Origin: Desulfobacula sp. | GTDB lineage: Bacteria > Desulfobacterota > Desulfobacteria > Desulfobacterales > Desulfobacteraceae | Assembly: GCF_021107415.1 (NCBI RefSeq) | Contig: NZ_JAIOSW010000487.1 | Location: 1 to 7,065 of the forward strand | DNA length: 7,065 nucleotides | Reading direction: 5' to 3' | Shown here: one piece after another, positions 5,010-7,065 of the stretch | How the letters are laid out: every line of letters starts with the position of its first letter | Numbering within the stretch: position 1 is the stretch's first letter | Notes under the pieces: generated by a model | Seen by the model: only the letters and a program-made list of their open reading frames with translations | What the model was told of the DNA's origin: nothing | Database searches by the model: none | Translations under genes and position numbers: made by a program

Positions 5010-7065
5010 ATGAAAAAGATACGAGCTATAATGTTTTTCGGATTAGCAATGCTTTTACCCACAAATCTAATAGCTGAAGCAAAAAAAATAGAACCCCAAA
5101 AATGGCAAATTGACGGTACTTTGGCAGCAATAGATGATTCATACCCTGAAGTTCAAGTGAGGTCATTAAATAAATTATTAGAGATGGGTGTATCTGAAAA
5201 TAACATTCCCAAAGTAGATATTCATCAAATTGTTGAATTCCTAAAAAGCAGGGATAGCGATGTTAGGTATTTAGCCGTTAACCCACTGATAAAATTGAAA
5301 AATAGAGCTGTTACTTATCTTCCTCAGATCGCTAAACTACTAAAACATATAGACCCTTCCGTTCGATCCAGTGCTTTAGAAATATTAGGTAATATGGGAA
5401 AAACGGCAAAACACTATAGCCCTCAAATTGCAGACCTCCTAAATGATCGATCAATATATGTCCGTTCTGATGCTATCAGGACCTTAACCTTAATTCAGAT
5501 GGAAGAGACAGATTCCCCGTATATTGCCGAGATTGTAAAACTATTAAAACACAGTAGCCATAGTACCCGCTTGAATGCTTTAAAAGCTTTGGGAGAATTC
5601 GGAGAAGCGGCTAAAGATCATATGCCCCAGATCGCAGAACACTTAAAGGACATTGACTATATATCCTGGTCTGCCGCTGATGCTTTGGGTAATATGGGAA
5701 TAGCAGCCGCTCCTTACATTAGACAGATTGCAGAACAAGGCGAGAGTGTTAGTGTTCTTGTTAAGATAGGAAAAAATTCCAGCCATATTATTCCTCAGAT
5801 AGCAAAACTTTTAGAACATGATGAAACGTATGTTCGTATTTTAGCTATAGATGTTTTAGCTAAGATAGGACAACCTGCCAAAGATCATATCCCACAGATA
5901 GCAAAATTTTTAGAAGATAATGACATTTTTGTACAAGACTCTGCTATAGAAGCTTTAGGGAATATGGGAAAATCAGCCATAAGTTATATACCTCAAATCA
6001 GGAAAATCTTAAATCGCGGAGGAATTTTCTCCAGATATTCATCCGTGAAAGCCATGATACAGATATGTATATCGGATAAGAAACATGTATATAAAATCAT
6101 TGAGTTATTAGAAGATAGATATAGTGATGTCCGTAGAAACTCTGCTGTTGTTTTAGGTGAGTTAGGAGACGCAGTCATACCTTTTATTCCCCATATAGCC
6201 AAACTTTTAAATGACAGCGACAAGTATGTTGGTATTGCTGCTCTTAAGGTTTTGGGCCAAATAGGTAATCCAGCAAAGGATTATACTTCTCAGATGGTTG
6301 AACTTTTAAATCACCAAAACTCAGATATGCGTATAGCTGCACTTAATGCCTTGAATAAGATGGAGATATCATTTGTAAAACCATATGCAGATATCATTTT
6401 TGAATCTTTAAAAGATAGAGAAGGATATATCTCTATTTTGCATACAAGATTTTTAGGGAAGATGGGAGAAGAAGCCACCCCTTTTATTCCCTATATAGCC
6501 AAACTTCTATATGACAGCGACGAAGATGTTCGTACTGCTTCCGTAATGGCATTGTGTAAAATTAGAGCTAAAGAGTATACACCACAAATAATAACGCTTT
6601 TAAAAGACAGAAAAATTAGGGATACAGTTATTGATGTATTGGGAGATTTGAGAGAATTTATCACACCACATCTACCCCAGATCATAGCGCTTTTAAATAA
6701 TGAGGACAAATATATACGTATAGCTGCTCTTAAAGCATTAGGCAGGATAGGGAACCCTGTTACACCACACCTTCCCCAGATCACAGCGCGTTTAAAGGAT
6801 AAGGACGAAAATGTAAGAATTACCGCTGTTGAAACTCTATTTAAAATGGGTGAATCGGCCAAACCCTATATTTCAAGAATCGTAGAGTCGTTTACGGAAA
6901 AAGAATCCGTTTACCCTATTTATTATTTTATTAAAGCCTTAAAAGAAATGGGTCAGATGGATTTGAATCAGATATGCACTATTTCAAATATAATCTATTC
7001 TGAAGGGAAGAAACTGATACCCCGGTTGCGATTTATTCTTTATTATTTAGGTGGCGGAAAAGAAG
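5010..7065 (+). CDS. Exported HEAT-repeat protein, about 18 repeats, 3' end outside the window
   Basis: The frame from ATG 5010 is open to the last base (685 codons, no stop), so the gene is truncated only by the window. Residues 1-24 form a signal peptide (MKKIRA, hydrophobic core, AEA before the likely cleavage site), giving a periplasmic or secreted protein. From about residue 36 onward there are roughly 18 HEAT-type repeats of about 33 residues. A typical unit reads P-x-I-P-Q-I-A-K-L-L, then D-x-D-x-x-V-R, then A-x-x-A-L-G-x-M-G. HEAT repeats fold into antiparallel helix pairs stacked as a curved protein-binding solenoid. One repeat (about 235-260) is shortened by about nine residues, and another near 525-555 is also short. 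The window ends in LRFILYYLGGGKE, which looks like a transition to a C-terminal cap. It begins 159 bases after the lipoprotein gene, with a structured gap between, and uses more AT-rich codons than the operon. Partner and function are unknown. Confidence 0.9.
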   Translation, partial: MKKIRAIMFFGLAMLLPTNLIAEAKKIEPQKWQIDGTLAAIDDSYPEVQVRSLNKLLEMGVSENNIPKVDIHQIVEFLKSRDSDVRYLAVNPLIKLKNRAVTYLPQIAKLLKHIDPSVRSSALEILGNMGKTAKHYSPQIADLLNDRSIYVRSDAIRTLTLIQMEETDSPYIAEIVKLLKHSSHSTRLNALKALGEFGEAAKDHMPQIAEHLKDIDYISWSAADALGNMGIAAAPYIRQIAEQGESVSVLVKIGKNSSHIIPQIAKLLEHDETYVRILAIDVLAKIGQPAKDHIPQIAKFLEDNDIFVQDSAIEALGNMGKSAISYIPQIRKILNRGGIFSRYSSVKAMIQICISDKKHVYKIIELLEDRYSDVRRNSAVVLGELGDAVIPFIPHIAKLLNDSDKYVGIAALKVLGQIGNPAKDYTSQMVELLNHQNSDMRIAALNALNKMEISFVKPYADIIFESLKDREGYISILHTRFLGKMGEEATPFIPYIAKLLYDSDEDVRTASVMALCKIRAKEYTPQIITLLKDRKIRDTVIDVLGDLREFITPHLPQIIALLNNEDKYIRIAALKALGRIGNPVTPHLPQITARLKDKDENVRITAVETLFKMGESAKPYISRIVESFTEKESVYPIYYFIKALKEMGQMDLNQICTISNIIYSEGKKLIPRLRFILYYLGGGKE
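5388..5969 (+). repeat. Higher-order three-repeat blocks in the HEAT gene marked by LGNMG
   Basis: The codons for GNMG recur at 5388, 5688 and 5958. The first two are exactly 300 bases apart; the third interval is 270 because the intervening block contains a shortened repeat. The flanking sequence also matches at DNA level: AAAGATCATAT occurs at both 5613 and 5880. This indicates growth of the gene by duplication of three-repeat (about 100-residue) blocks. Confidence 0.7.
6181..6540 (+). repeat. 60-base direct repeat pair, 300 bases apart, within the HEAT gene
   Basis: Positions 6181-6240 and 6481-6540 differ at nine of 60 bases by direct comparison. Both encode PFIP-x-IAKLL-x-DSD. The exact 300-base offset equals three HEAT repeats and keeps the frame, so this looks like a fairly recent in-frame block duplication. 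Base-level similarity is clearly higher than between other repeats of the gene. Confidence 0.75.

Noticed and set aside
5388..6860. Regularly spaced repeats considered as a CRISPR array
   Set aside because: The period of about 99 bases, the imperfect identity and the intact reading frame fit protein HEAT repeats, not short identical repeats with unique spacers.
5993..6862. Minus-strand open frames with repeated SFKS and IWG-like segments
   Set aside because: The repeats are the reverse-complement image of the HEAT repeats on the plus strand, which is open from a signal peptide to the window end.

Overview
The window comes from a bacterium with a moderately AT-rich genome and good Shine-Dalgarno sites. 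It is probably Gram-negative, because it encodes a lipoprotein with a typical sorting signal, a signal-peptide HEAT protein and an inner-membrane protein with a large exported loop. The style recalls Desulfobacterota or related environmental lineages, but that is an impression and not a demonstrated assignment.

Layout. (1) Positions 1-278 are mobile-element debris: the last 49 codons of an integrase-type transposase (stop at 150-152), then a 19-bp imperfect inverted repeat (176-194 / 222-240). (2) Positions 279-755 encode the C-terminal half of a phage-type N-acetylmuramoyl-L-alanine amidase fused to a LysM domain. The N-terminal half, with the first zinc histidine and the catalytic tyrosine, is missing, so this is probably a remnant broken at the mobile-element junction. 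(3) Positions 756-850 are a leader with two small hairpins and a strong ribosome binding site. (4) Positions 851-4850 are a tight three-gene operon (gaps of 21 and 10 bases). It encodes a three-span inner-membrane protein with a periplasmic coiled coil and a four-cysteine cluster, a 620-residue all-helical repeat protein, and a helical lipoprotein. (5) Positions 4851-5009 hold a 14-bp perfect palindrome and an 11-bp hairpin. (6) From 5010 to the window end an open frame of 685 codons encodes an exported HEAT-repeat protein of about 18 repeats. It has no stop in the window, so the gene continues beyond it.

How the parts may work together. The three operon products are predicted to sit in the inner membrane and periplasm, in the cytoplasm or at the membrane, and on the outer membrane. 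The HEAT protein should be periplasmic or secreted. The simplest reading is an undescribed envelope-associated scaffold made of helical solenoids and a coiled coil, next to a former peptidoglycan amidase gene. No enzymatic domain is recognisable in any of the four intact or partial genes after the amidase, so no biochemical function is claimed. The co-function of the operon genes is an inference from spacing and predicted location. The link to the HEAT gene is weaker, because a structured 159-base gap separates them.
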